NCBI GenBank assembly: GCA_036961345.1
Contig: JBALVT010000049.1
Span: forward strand, 1 to 23,055
Length of the DNA stretch: 23,055 bases
From: JBALVT01 sp036961345
Lineage (GTDB): Bacteria > Pseudomonadota > Gammaproteobacteria > Pseudomonadales > Halieaceae
Reading direction: 5' to 3'
Shown here: one piece after another, positions 15,662-23,055 of the stretch
Position numbering within the stretch: the stretch's first letter is position 1
Layout of the letters: the number at the start of each line of letters is the position of its first letter
Position numbers and translations under genes: made by a program
The notes under the pieces: model-generated
The model's database searches: none
Told to the model about the DNA's origin: nothing
Seen by the model: only the letters and a program-made list of their open reading frames with translations

Positions 15662-15768
15662 AAAACGTGCAAATTTCAGAATTCACCAGCCTTTTTTGCT
15701 ATCGGGAAGCGTTTTAACTCCCGCTTGCGCTCTACTAGCCTCTCACCAACAAAGAGAGGTCGTTAGAC

Positions 15769-16557
15769 ATGAAAGACTTGGCAGAACTCTGGCTTACCGT
15801 ATTTGCATTCGATGCAGCGCGTTATCTACTAGGCGCCGGCAGCGTCAGCCTGGTGTTGTTTGGGCTGTTTCGGCACTTTTCCAGCACCAGAAAAATCCAG
15901 GCTCGCCGTGCCAAACCCAGCGATGTGCGGCGCGAAATATTCTATTCGCTACTCACAGTCGGCGTATACGCCACCGTTGCACTCGTCACGGTACAATTGG
16001 ATCGCTCCGGCATCCTGCAATATTACGGTAACGCCAGCAACCACTCTTTAGCCTATACAATAATAAGCTTGCCGGTGCTATTGATACTGCACGATGCCTA
16101 TTTCTACTGGGCACACCGCCTCATGCACCACAAGGCTCTATTTCGCACTTTTCATCTGGCCCACCATAGATCGCACACGCCAACACCCTGGGCTGCCTAT
16201 GCCTTTGCACCCGGGGAAGCGTTCTTAATGGCCCTTTTTGTTCCACTCGCCGCCTTCATAATGCCCATACACCATGTTGTGCTGTTCATATTCCTGGCCA
16301 TCATGATCGTTCGTAACGCCATGGGACATTCAGGTGTGGAGTTTCACCCACGGGGCTGGGTTGATGGCCCTTTCGATATATTTACCTCGGTGACCCACCA
16401 CGACCTGCATCACCAACGGGCCAGGGGAAACTACGGCCTGTACTTCACCTGGTGGGATCGCATGATGGGCACAGAATTTGAAGACTACCGCGAGCAATTT
16501 CAGCGCGCGGTAAACGGCGAAGACAAAAACACTCGAGCAATAGAGGTAACAGCATGA
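15769..16557 (+). CDS. Sterol desaturase / fatty-acid hydroxylase superfamily membrane protein
   Basis: The histidine clusters of the FA_hydroxylase superfamily are clear: HDAYFYWAHRLMHH (H108, H116, H120, H121), HLAHH with a following His (H129, H132, H133, H136), and HHDLHH (H210, H211, H214, H215). These bind a di-iron centre. Hydrophobic segments run near 18-35, 58-75, 95-108, 148-165 and 168-185. The superfamily covers sterol C4/C5 oxidases, acyl hydroxylases, carotene hydroxylases and ether-lipid enzymes. Nothing selects one here. The 262-residue length is ordinary for bacterial forms. A GAGAGG site precedes the ATG. The stop overlaps the DUF2147 start by 4 nt (ATGA), so the two are coupled. 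Confidence 0.93.
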   Translation: MKDLAELWLTVFAFDAARYLLGAGSVSLVLFGLFRHFSSTRKIQARRAKPSDVRREIFYSLLTVGVYATVALVTVQLDRSGILQYYGNASNHSLAYTIISLPVLLILHDAYFYWAHRLMHHKALFRTFHLAHHRSHTPTPWAAYAFAPGEAFLMALFVPLAAFIMPIHHVVLFIFLAIMIVRNAMGHSGVEFHPRGWVDGPFDIFTSVTHHDLHHQRARGNYGLYFTWWDRMMGTEFEDYREQFQRAVNGEDKNTRAIEVTA

Positions 16558-17069
16558 AATTTATACTTTGTTTTTTAGGCGTCGCTACCTGTCTACTGAT
16601 ATTGTCAGCCAACCCGGTAAACGCTGCAAATGAATCTGGTCTGGTAGGAGACTGGGTACTTCCGGATGGGTCTGCCATAGTTCGTATCGAAGCGACTGGG
16701 AAAGACGGTGGCCTGACAGGGCGAGTTATCTCGCTGCTACGACCAGAGTTTTCCCTCGTGGATGGCTATGGCAAACCGGGCAGTTCGCGCCATGACATCA
16801 AGAACGCTAATAGATCAGCACGCAAGCGTCCCGTTATTGGCATGGAGATAGCCAGTAAGCTACAGTTTGACGGGGAGTTTTGGCGCGGTGAAATCTACGA
16901 CCCCGGCAGTGGTAATTCCTATCGTTGTTACATTCGCCTGGTTGGCGATAATTTCGCCAAGGTAAGAGGCTATATTGGCTTCTCTGTGATCGGCCGGACC
17001 ATGCACTGGCAGCGACGCGACAGCTACAGTGCACAAGTGCACAACATGCTAAGTGCGTCCATCAATTAA
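16554..17069 (+). CDS. DUF2147 exported protein (171 aa)
   Basis: A signal peptide (MKFILCFLGVATCLLILS, cut after VNAA or nearby, residue about 24) precedes a small beta-rich domain with the DUF2147 pattern: GLVGDWVLPDGSAIVRIE, GLTGRVISLLRPE, ARKRPVIGMEIASKLQFDG, WRGEIYDPGSGNSYRCYIRL, then KVRGYIGFSVIGRTMHWQR. The family is widespread in proteobacteria, periplasmic, and of unknown function. The usual Cys pair before the 'pliG' segment is absent, and only one Cys lies in the mature body (YRCYI). Its start overlaps the stop of the di-iron hydroxylase gene (ATGA), so the two are likely made together. A partnership would have to span the membrane, because the hydroxylase lies within it. Confidence 0.9.
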   Translation: MKFILCFLGVATCLLILSANPVNAANESGLVGDWVLPDGSAIVRIEATGKDGGLTGRVISLLRPEFSLVDGYGKPGSSRHDIKNANRSARKRPVIGMEIASKLQFDGEFWRGEIYDPGSGNSYRCYIRLVGDNFAKVRGYIGFSVIGRTMHWQRRDSYSAQVHNMLSASIN

Positions 17070-17157
17070 AATGGCTACCTGGGTCGATATTGCAATGTCG
17101 GAAGGAGATTAACCTCTATCGCTTTACACCAGTCCCGGTTATTGAGAGCATTTGCCA

Positions 17158-17859
17158 ATGAATGAAAATATGAATCTTTACCTGCAACCCGGGCCTTGCG
17201 TGAACAGCGAAGCACCCGCAATCATCGAATTGGCTCTTTCACTGACCGACCCTGAAAAAACCGATCGGGAAAACGCCGTTTCGCTCTACTACCACGTGCG
17301 CGATCAATATCGATACAACCCCTATGCGATGGGCGCATCTCGTGAGGACTGGCGCGCCACCGAGGTGCTGAAAGCTGGCGAAGGCTGGTGTGTACCCAAA
17401 GCCGTTTTACTGGCCGCTTTGTGCCGCGCCTCGGGCATCCCGGCCCGGTTGGGTTTTGCCGACGTGGTAAACCATTTGTCCACCGAGCGGTTGCGCGAAA
17501 ACATGAAAACCGACATTTTCTACTTCCATGGCTATTGTTCTATCTTTCTAAACGGCAACTGGCTAAAGGCAACCCCGGCCTTTAACCTGTCGCTATGCGA
17601 GAAGTTCAATTTGCAACCACTGGAATTTGATGGAACCAAAGACAGCTTGTATCACGAGTTTGATCAGTCGGGTAACCGACATATGGAATACGTTAACGAC
17701 CGCGGCGAACATCTTGATGTACCCTATGAGGAAATTATGGAGGTATTTTCAAAATACTATCCGGGCATGATGGCTACAGCAGCCGACTCATCCAATACCG
17801 CGGCAAATATTCCCGACCCTTCACAGTGGGAAGAGGATGTGGAACGAGAAATCATGTAA
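17158..17859 (+). CDS. Transglutaminase-like protein (233 aa)
   Basis: The start is the ATG at 17158 (MNENMNLYLQPG), preceded by GAGAG. A TTG two codons earlier is the alternative. The transglutaminase core is seen in VSLYYHVRDQYRYNPYA, then KAGEGWCVPKAVLLAALCRASGIPARLGF with C78 as predicted nucleophile, and FYFHGYCSIFLNGNWLKATPAF with H124. The acid normally following ('..D..') is replaced by T139 (KATP), so the triad looks incomplete. My recollection is that close relatives share ATPAF, which would make it a family trait rather than a local loss. There is no signal peptide, so it should be cytoplasmic. Such proteins may be cysteine proteases, peptidases or non-enzymatic. The VOC gene follows by 41 nt on the same strand. 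Confidence 0.87.
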   Translation: MNENMNLYLQPGPCVNSEAPAIIELALSLTDPEKTDRENAVSLYYHVRDQYRYNPYAMGASREDWRATEVLKAGEGWCVPKAVLLAALCRASGIPARLGFADVVNHLSTERLRENMKTDIFYFHGYCSIFLNGNWLKATPAFNLSLCEKFNLQPLEFDGTKDSLYHEFDQSGNRHMEYVNDRGEHLDVPYEEIMEVFSKYYPGMMATAADSSNTAANIPDPSQWEEDVEREIM

Positions 17860-17900
17860 GCTCACCACCAAACATCAACCAACACTCAAGGAGAAAAAAC

Positions 17901-18281
17901 ATGTTCAGCCATATGATGGTCGGCACCAATGACATGCAGAAATCAAAAACATTTTACGACGCAGTCCTGGGAGCCATGGGATTCGAGCCAGGAGTGATTG
18001 ACGATAAAGGTCGCTGCTTTTACTTCACACCTACAGGCATTTTTTCCATCAGCATTCCCATTGATGGCGAACCTGCCTCTGCGGGTAACGGCAGCACCGT
18101 AGGCTTTGCGGCAAAAGATCCCGCAACTGCGGACGCCTGGCACCAGGCTGGCCTGGATAACGGTGGCACCACTTGCGAAGAGCCCCCGGGAGTGCGTGAG
18201 GGCGCAGCAGGCAAACTTTATCTGGCGTATTTGCGCGATCCGGCGGGCAACAAGATTTGTGCACTTCATCGCATTGGGTGA
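17901..18281 (+). CDS. VOC (glyoxalase/bleomycin-resistance fold) family protein (126 aa)
   Basis: The start is the ATG at 17901, directly after an AAGGAG site. A longer frame from 17826 would overlap the transglutaminase gene and has no such site. The product is one VOC module pair: FSHMMVGTNDMQKSKTFYDAVLGAMGFEPG for the first beta-alpha-beta-beta-beta unit, and GNGSTVGFAAKDPATADAWHQAGLDNGGT for the second, ending YLRDPAGNKICALHRIG. His4 and late acidic and His positions could bind a metal. This DUF1428/lactoylglutathione-lyase-like form is small and is found in many glyoxalase-related but uncharacterised proteins. Substrate unknown. It is followed by a 108-nt gap holding a strong hairpin, then the aldolase gene. 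Confidence 0.9.
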   Translation: MFSHMMVGTNDMQKSKTFYDAVLGAMGFEPGVIDDKGRCFYFTPTGIFSISIPIDGEPASAGNGSTVGFAAKDPATADAWHQAGLDNGGTTCEEPPGVREGAAGKLYLAYLRDPAGNKICALHRIG

Positions 18282-18318
18282 ATAGGCCCGCCTTAACACC
18301 CTGATCATGTCCATGTCC

Positions 18319-18349
18319 AAAAATCCCGATGCGCAAAGCGTATTCGGGA
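18319..18349 (-). terminator. Strong hairpin with T-run on the minus strand, between the VOC and aldolase genes
   Basis: On the plus strand AAAAA is followed by TCCCGA (18324-18329), then TGCGC-AAA-GCGTA, then TCGGGA (18344-18349), pairing with one bulged T. Read on the minus strand, the stem is followed by TTTTT, which is the form of an intrinsic terminator. No minus-strand gene ends here, so it may stop antisense transcripts or act as an RNA stabiliser in the plus transcript. Confidence 0.5.
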
Positions 18350-18389
18350 CACAATTCCCAACTTGCCAGTGCCCCACGGAGTGAAAACC

Positions 18390-19124
18390 ATGAGCCAGTC
18401 AGAACACGATTTGAGAGTACAGCTTGCCGCCTGCTATCGAGTTTTCGACCACCTGGGCTGGAGCGAGCTAATATTCAACCACATTACGGTTAAAGTACCG
18501 GGCGCTGACTCACACTTCCTTATTAACCCCTACGGGCTTGCCTACAGCGAAGTTACAGCCTCTAACCTGCTTAAAGTTGATATTAATGGCAATGTCATTG
18601 ACGACTCACCTTACAAAGCCAATCCGGCAGGTATGTTAATACACAGTACTATTCACGGTGCCCGGGAAGACGCGCACTGCATAGGCCATGTACATACAGA
18701 TGCTGGCATGGCTGTTGCTTGCCAACAAGACGGCTTGAGGATAGACAATTTTTACTCGGTATTACTTTATAACCGGGTGGCCTATCACGACTTTGAAGGT
18801 TTAACAGTATCACCCGATGAAAAGGAGCGCATGCTTGCCAGCCTTGGCAACAAGAGTTTGCTAATACTGCGCAACCATGGCCTGCTAACTTGCGGCCGCA
18901 CAATTCCTGAAATGTTTATGAATATGTGGCTACTGCAAAGAGCCTGTGAAATCCAAATTGCTACTGATGCTACCGGCAAACCCAATATTCCAATCTCCGA
19001 AGAGATTGGCGCAAAGTCTGAAGCCTTGTTAAAGATACAAATGGATGGCAATCCCACTGGCGTACTTGAGTTTGATGCCATGGTGAGAAAAATTGAGCAG
19101 ATTGATTCTTCTTACAAAAACTAG
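18390..19124 (+). CDS. Class II aldolase/adducin family protein (244 aa)
   Basis: The start is the ATG at 18390, preceded by GGAG. The frame opens earlier, at 18363, without such a site. The aldolase/adducin fold is visible: HLGWSELIFNHITVKVPG (N30, H31), FLINPYGLAYSEVTASNLLKVD, the metal motif HVHTDAGMAVACQQDG (H100, H102) and LRNHGLLTCG (H163) as third zinc ligand. E/D residues near the active site are less certain. Family members cleave or dehydrate phosphorylated sugars or act on other substrates (RhaD, FucA, MtnB, adducin-like). Lack of a clear phosphate-binding signature means the substrate is open. It is the last gene of the plus-strand series, with a clear terminator 10 nt past the stop. 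Confidence 0.92.
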   Translation: MSQSEHDLRVQLAACYRVFDHLGWSELIFNHITVKVPGADSHFLINPYGLAYSEVTASNLLKVDINGNVIDDSPYKANPAGMLIHSTIHGAREDAHCIGHVHTDAGMAVACQQDGLRIDNFYSVLLYNRVAYHDFEGLTVSPDEKERMLASLGNKSLLILRNHGLLTCGRTIPEMFMNMWLLQRACEIQIATDATGKPNIPISEEIGAKSEALLKIQMDGNPTGVLEFDAMVRKIEQIDSSYKN

Positions 19125-19131
19125 AGCCACC

Positions 19132-19153
19132 AGGGAGCCCAAAGGCTCCTTTT
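19132..19153 (+). terminator. Intrinsic terminator after the class II aldolase gene
   Basis: GGAGCC (19134-19139) pairs with GGCTCC (19144-19149) around the loop CAAA, extendable by a G-T and an A-T pair to 8 bp, and is followed by TTTT (19150-19153). Position, 8 nt after the stop codon, and orientation fit the end of the plus-strand series. Confidence 0.85.
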
Positions 19154-19282
19154 GAATGACATGTTGAAATGGTACCCGGCTTGAGACTCCACTCTAGCTT
19201 TTTGCCAGCCAATCACTATCTAATCGCTTGAATTATCGACACAATAGCTAAAAACAAGAATCCTGTTTGGAGAAAATAATTC

Positions 19283-19921
19283 ATGCGAATACTGCTGATC
19301 CCAGCGCTGTTTATGATCATCGGCGCTCTGATCGTCTGGGCCGCAGGGCCCAGCTTGCAATTCCCCGAAAACGTCGCTGAATTCCAGCTGTGGCTACAAG
19401 GCTATGACCAGTGGGCCTGGGCGGCCGGTTCAGCAATGATTATTGGTGACGCACTTCTTCCCCTGCCCTCCGATCCGACGATATTCACTATGGGCCTCAT
19501 ATATGGCGGACTATGGGGCGGCATTATTGGTGGTACAGCAGCTACTGTGGCCGCGCTCATTGGTTATTCAATAGCACGGGCGCTGGGCAAGAAGGGCGCT
19601 TTGTTTTTGGTAGGCGAGAAAGATCTTGCACGCGCCCACCATTTTTACCAAAAATGGGGCTTTATGGCTGTGGCACTAGGCAGGGCTATTGGCGGGCCGG
19701 CCGAATACCTGGTGATAGTCGCCGGACTAACGCCTATGCCTTTCCGCAAAGTTTTTCTCGCCATTATTACCGGCGCCTATCCCACCGCTTTCTGCATGTC
19801 ATTTCTTGGTGCCTACTCAGTAGCGAGCCCTGTAACTGCCGTCGTTTTAGCCGTGGTACTTATTTTATTGTTGATCGGGCTATTTCGACTCGTTCAGCAT
19901 CGGCATGAAAACAATCACTGA
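19283..19921 (+). CDS. DedA/VTT-domain membrane protein (212 aa)
   Basis: A VTT-type (SNARE-associated/DedA superfamily) integral membrane protein: an N-terminal helix (residues 3-20), then the domain GDALLPLPSDPTIFTMGLIYG, GTAATVAALIGYSIARALGK, and the re-entrant motif KWGFMAVALGRAIGGPAEY with the conserved Arg and Gly positions. LVIVAGLTPMPFRKVFL and a C-terminal helix (about 180-205) follow. Some VTT-domain families are lipid-phosphate or undecaprenyl-phosphate translocases, and DedA members affect membrane composition. Sequence alone does not show which lipid is moved. GGAG lies about 13 nt before the ATG. It is a single gene between an upstream terminator and the convergent alkylsulfatase gene. 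Confidence 0.9.
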   Translation: MRILLIPALFMIIGALIVWAAGPSLQFPENVAEFQLWLQGYDQWAWAAGSAMIIGDALLPLPSDPTIFTMGLIYGGLWGGIIGGTAATVAALIGYSIARALGKKGALFLVGEKDLARAHHFYQKWGFMAVALGRAIGGPAEYLVIVAGLTPMPFRKVFLAIITGAYPTAFCMSFLGAYSVASPVTAVVLAVVLILLLIGLFRLVQHRHENNH

Positions 19922-19961
19922 AAAAAAACCATTCAATGACTGACGTTTTTTCAAGCAATCC

Positions 19962-21932
19962 CTAGGGTGTAACTATTTCAAAGATTTCATCAGGACTGTC
20001 CAGCAAGGCAAAAAAGCGCAGTAAACCCACCTTGCCACCGTCAAAAGAAACCTCGTCGGAAAACAACACTTCGCTAATACCGGCACCCCCCGTGAGCATT
20101 TTTACGAATAAGGCATGGGTAATACGAATACTGGCATCGGCTTGTTCAATTGCCACCCCAGCGCGATGATGCAGCACTGAATTTTCCAGCTCCAGAACAA
20201 AGCTCTCCTGTAGGTCGGTAAATTCGATATTGAGCATATACTCTCGACCATCCGCCTTGGGACCATTGAGCATCACGGCCATCAGCTCAAAAAACTGGTC
20301 CACAGGCGTTGCGCGAATAAGATCTACTGCATTGGCGATACCCGCACCTACCTCCGGGGCACCGCGGCGCAACTCCAGCGCGCCGGTGAGATATACATCG
20401 CGCCAGGGGCCGGATTCTGCCTGGTAACCCATTTGATCGTATGTTCGTGCCAACAGCGACTTGGCCGCCTGGTTATCAGGCTCTGCAAACACCAGATGAT
20501 TGAGCATCTGTGCTACCCAGCGGTATTCACCGTCTTCAAAATCGGACTCTGCCTGTTCAAGAATTTCCTCGGCACCCCCCATCATCTTTACATAGCGGAC
20601 AGCCGATTCTTCAGGTGGAAGTGGATCAAGGTTCGCTGGATTGCCGTCATACCAGCCAAAGTAACGCTGATAAACAGCCTTGGCGTTATGTTTCAGTGTG
20701 CCGTAATAGCCGCGATTGGGAAAACTGCTGCGCAATGTTTCCGGCATCTGCAATTGATCGGCAATTTCCCTGGGCGTATATCCCTGGGAAGCCAGGCGCA
20801 GGGTTTGATCATGAATGTATTTGTAGCCGTCTCTTTGTTTTTTCAGGAAATCGGTAATAGCTTCATTGCCCCACATAGGCCAGTGATGGCTACCGAAATA
20901 GACCTGCGTATCCGGGAACAGGTTCATTGCCTCGTTGATATAATGGCTCCACAGCCTGGCATCGCGCACCTTGGCACCTCGCAAGGTGTAAAGATTATGC
21001 ATATTGCGTGATACAACTTCAGCGCCGCAAAAGGCGTTCTTTTCTGGCAGGTAGAATGTCAGTTCGGCTGGCGCCTCTGAACCCGGCGCGTTCTGAAAAA
21101 TAAATTCTACACCATCAAGAACAACTTTTTCGCCGGTCGTGTCAATTATCCGGGTTGGGGCGGCAATACCCGGGCTGCCAAAAGCAGGGCTTTTACCGAG
21201 ACCGGAGTCAACGTGGCCACGTGCCGAATGCTCCAGCCGACTGCCGTACATATACATGGAGCGTCGACTCATGGTATTGCCAGCAAGCACGTTCTCACTT
21301 GTGGCCTCTTCCATAAAACCGACGGGCGCTACTATTTCGACATTTTCAGCCGCATCCAGTACTCCCAGCACGCCACCAAAGTGATCAATATGAGAATGTG
21401 TAAAAATAACCGCTGTTACCGGAGCGTCGCCCAAATGTTTTCTGACGAAGGCCATGCCTGCGGTAGCCGTTTCCCGCGTCGTCAGCGGGTCAACGACTAT
21501 CCAACCAGTGTCTCCCTTGATAAGACTCATATTGGAAAGATCAAAACCGCGCAGTTGATAAACACCTTCGGTAACTTCAAACAGCCCATGAATGTTATTC
21601 AATGTCGCTTGGCGCCAAAGGCTCGGGTTTACAGTGTCCGGCGCTTCCCCATCGATAAAACTGTAAGAGGGCATGTCCCAAATATCGACACCACCGGGGC
21701 CTTCAATCGTTAAACCCTCCGGTGCAGCGATTAGTCCACGCCTGGCGTCCTCAAAATCCTGTTGATCGTTGAAGTCCAACTCTTCCCGGACGCTTTTGTT
21801 GGCGGCTATCGTCGCTTCACTCGCCGCGGAATTGCCCTGTGCGCCGGTATCATCAGACTGGCCCCCGCAAGCGATCAAAAGAACAAACAAGGGCATGAGC
21901 AGAATCTGCCGCGAGGTTAAAAAAGTGGGCAT
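19962..21932 (-). CDS. Alkylsulfatase (SdsA1-like metallo-beta-lactamase-fold), predicted lipoprotein
   Basis: A 656-residue product with a lipoprotein signal (LLMPLFVLLIAC, Cys22), so it is anchored outside the cytoplasm. The MBL domain has FTHSHIDHFGGV (H179, H181, D183, H184) as zinc motif. FCGAEVVSRNMHNLYTLRG and FGSHHWPMWG supply further ligands. GYTPREIADQLQMPE and RYFGWYDGNPANL belong to the alkylsulfatase dimerisation domain. The C-terminal section from about residue 530 is SCP2-like, ending near GGAGISEVLFSDEVSFDGG, and is used for alkyl-chain binding in SdsA1. The family hydrolyses primary or secondary alkyl sulfates such as SDS to alcohols; this one's own chain preference is unknown. 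AAGGAC precedes the ATG. The acyl-CoA ligase gene upstream ends 41 nt before it, supporting co-transcription. Confidence 0.95.
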   Translation of the reverse strand: MPTFLTSRQILLMPLFVLLIACGGQSDDTGAQGNSAASEATIAANKSVREELDFNDQQDFEDARRGLIAAPEGLTIEGPGGVDIWDMPSYSFIDGEAPDTVNPSLWRQATLNNIHGLFEVTEGVYQLRGFDLSNMSLIKGDTGWIVVDPLTTRETATAGMAFVRKHLGDAPVTAVIFTHSHIDHFGGVLGVLDAAENVEIVAPVGFMEEATSENVLAGNTMSRRSMYMYGSRLEHSARGHVDSGLGKSPAFGSPGIAAPTRIIDTTGEKVVLDGVEFIFQNAPGSEAPAELTFYLPEKNAFCGAEVVSRNMHNLYTLRGAKVRDARLWSHYINEAMNLFPDTQVYFGSHHWPMWGNEAITDFLKKQRDGYKYIHDQTLRLASQGYTPREIADQLQMPETLRSSFPNRGYYGTLKHNAKAVYQRYFGWYDGNPANLDPLPPEESAVRYVKMMGGAEEILEQAESDFEDGEYRWVAQMLNHLVFAEPDNQAAKSLLARTYDQMGYQAESGPWRDVYLTGALELRRGAPEVGAGIANAVDLIRATPVDQFFELMAVMLNGPKADGREYMLNIEFTDLQESFVLELENSVLHHRAGVAIEQADASIRITHALFVKMLTGGAGISEVLFSDEVSFDGGKVGLLRFFALLDSPDEIFEIVTP

Positions 21933-21973
21933 GTGGAAGTCCTTGGCACTAGTTGTAATTTGAGGTTGGTAAG

Positions 21974-23055
21974 TTACAGCAAATTGGCCTTCTCGCGCAG
22001 CAGATATTTCTGCACTTTGCCTGTTGATGTCTTCTCCAGAGGCCCAAACACTACGGTTCTGGGCACCTTGAATCCCGCCAGATGGACGCGGCAGTGCTCA
22101 ATTACCTCGTCTGACGATAAGGTTGACCCGGGTTTTAAAGTAACAAAGGCACAGGGGTGCTCGCCCCACTTTGGGTCGTGTTTAGCTACAACGGCGGCCT
22201 CGAGAATATCTGCATGCCCGAACAGTACGTCTTCAATTTCTATACTGGATATATTCTCACCGCCACTGATGATCACATCCTTGGAGCGATCCTTTATCTG
22301 GATATAGCCATCGGGGTGACACACCGCAATGTCGCCGGAATGAAACCAGCCACCGGCAAATGCTGCCGAGGTCGTGTCGGGATTCTTCAAATATCCCTTC
22401 ATGACGATATTGCCGCGCATGAACACTTCGCCCTTCGTTTGACCATCCCAGGGTACGGGTTCCAGGGTATCGGCATCCGCGACCATCGTTTCACCAGACA
22501 AAACCGAAGCAATACCCTGCCGCGCCTTCAAAGCAGCTTTTTCTGTCTCCGGCTTATCATCCCATTCAGGGCGCCATGCGGACGCTATCATTGGCCCATA
22601 CGTTTCCGTCAAGCCATACACATGAGTCACGTCAAACCCCATGGCCTCCATACCCTGAATCACTGCCGCTGGTGGAGCCGCTCCGGCTGTCATGACCTTA
22701 ATACCTTCAGGTGTCCCTGAGCTAAGCGAATCTCGGGCATTAACCAACATATTTAATACCACTGGCGCACCGCAAAAATGACTGATGCCATGCTCTTTAA
22801 AGGCTGCAAAAATAGCATCCTCTCTTACGTGGCGCAGGCATATAGTGGTACCCAGGGTTGCAGCCAATGTCCACGGGAAACACCAACCGTTGCAGTGAAA
22901 CATAGGCAGTGTCCACAGGTATACCGGGCGCAGCCCCATCTCCCAGGTCAGTGCATTATTTACAGCATTTAGGTAGGCCCCACGATGGTGATAGACGACG
23001 CCCTTGGGGTCGCCGGTGGTACCCGAGGTATAATTCAGGGAGATAGCATCCCACT
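21974..23055 (-). CDS. AMP-binding fatty acyl-CoA ligase, 5' end outside the window
   Basis: The frame is open to the right edge, giving about 360 C-terminal residues of an ANL-superfamily enzyme. At the edge lies YTSGTTGDPKGVVYHHR, the phosphate-binding loop. TLPMFHCNGWCFPWTLAA is seen in medium-chain acyl-CoA ligases and in DmdB-like 3-methylmercaptopropionate-CoA ligases. VYGLTETYGP, DIAVCHPDGYIQIKDRSKDVIISGGENISS and STGKVQKYLL (catalytic lysine in the last motif) follow. The reaction is carboxylate + ATP + CoA to acyl-CoA. Chain length is not decidable: alkanoate is the natural guess beside an alkylsulfatase, and DMSP catabolism is an alternative. Gene order is ligase then alkylsulfatase on the minus strand, so the pair is probably an operon. 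The N-terminal part is missing. Confidence 0.94.
   Translation of the reverse strand, partial: WDAISLNYTSGTTGDPKGVVYHHRGAYLNAVNNALTWEMGLRPVYLWTLPMFHCNGWCFPWTLAATLGTTICLRHVREDAIFAAFKEHGISHFCGAPVVLNMLVNARDSLSSGTPEGIKVMTAGAAPPAAVIQGMEAMGFDVTHVYGLTETYGPMIASAWRPEWDDKPETEKAALKARQGIASVLSGETMVADADTLEPVPWDGQTKGEVFMRGNIVMKGYLKNPDTTSAAFAGGWFHSGDIAVCHPDGYIQIKDRSKDVIISGGENISSIEIEDVLFGHADILEAAVVAKHDPKWGEHPCAFVTLKPGSTLSSDEVIEHCRVHLAGFKVPRTVVFGPLEKTSTGKVQKYLLREKANLL

Noticed and set aside
19922..19961. A-run and T-run (TGAAAAAA ... TTTTTTCA) between convergent DedA and alkylsulfatase genes as a bidirectional terminator
   Set aside because: The stem would be pure A-T with a loop of about 19 nt, too weak to claim.
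20433..21011. Plus-strand open frame of 192 codons
   Set aside because: It is antisense to the alkylsulfatase, whose metal motifs and lipobox make that the real gene. The frame is a shadow.
21933..22720. Plus-strand open frames of 124 and 187 codons
   Set aside because: Both are antisense to the well-supported acyl-CoA ligase gene, with no motif or ribosome-binding site.

Overview
The window is about 23 kb of a chromosome with roughly balanced GC and tight gene packing. It contains no rRNA, tRNA, CRISPR array, transposase or phage gene. Gene content suggests a marine, aerobic gammaproteobacterium, perhaps of the Halieaceae/Cellvibrionales type. The pointers are two kinds of sulfatase, a GPH-type MFS symporter, di-iron membrane desaturases, a SOUL haem protein and many orphan lipid and steroid-type enzyme families. 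This taxonomic guess is an inference from gene families only.

Layout. 1-5.5 kb: a truncated DJ-1/PfpI gene, a 7-helix membrane protein, a GFA-type zinc protein, a lipoprotein YtcJ-like amidohydrolase and a convergent GPH symporter. 5.8-9.0 kb (+): a membrane-anchored glutaredoxin-like protein, a tiny exported protein, a long coiled-coil protein, a translationally coupled NTF2/SnoaL-like protein and an exported FGly-type sulfatase. 9.05-10.05 kb (-): a fatty-acid desaturase preceded by, and overlapping by 4 nt, a 54-residue two-helix membrane protein. 10.3-13.8 kb (-): a compact block of SOUL haem protein, luciferase-like (LLM) oxidoreductase, TIGR01777 epimerase and DUF523+DUF1722 (YbgA-type) protein. 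13.9-19.15 kb (+): a divergent run of PPOX-fold flavoprotein, membrane-embedded AraC regulator, sterol-desaturase-type hydroxylase, coupled DUF2147 protein, transglutaminase-like protein, VOC protein and class II aldolase, closed by a clear intrinsic terminator. 19.3-23.05 kb: a DedA/VTT membrane protein, convergent with a minus-strand pair formed by a truncated fatty acyl-CoA ligase and a lipoprotein alkylsulfatase.

How the parts may fit. The alkylsulfatase and acyl-CoA ligase make biochemical sense together: an alkyl sulfate ester gives an alcohol, then a fatty acid, then acyl-CoA. The central divergent block resembles the light and oxidative-stress accessory clusters in which YbgA and TIGR01777 genes sit near photolyase in gammaproteobacteria, but no photolyase or MerR regulator lies in this window. 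Its regulator candidate is instead an AraC domain carried on a multi-pass membrane segment. Two unrelated di-iron membrane enzymes flank that block, which hints at membrane-lipid remodelling. I see no system here that I can claim as wholly new. The best candidates for something undescribed are the small-protein pairs (54-aa protein with desaturase; 62-aa exported protein with coiled-coil and NTF2 proteins) and the membrane AraC, hydroxylase and DUF2147 set.
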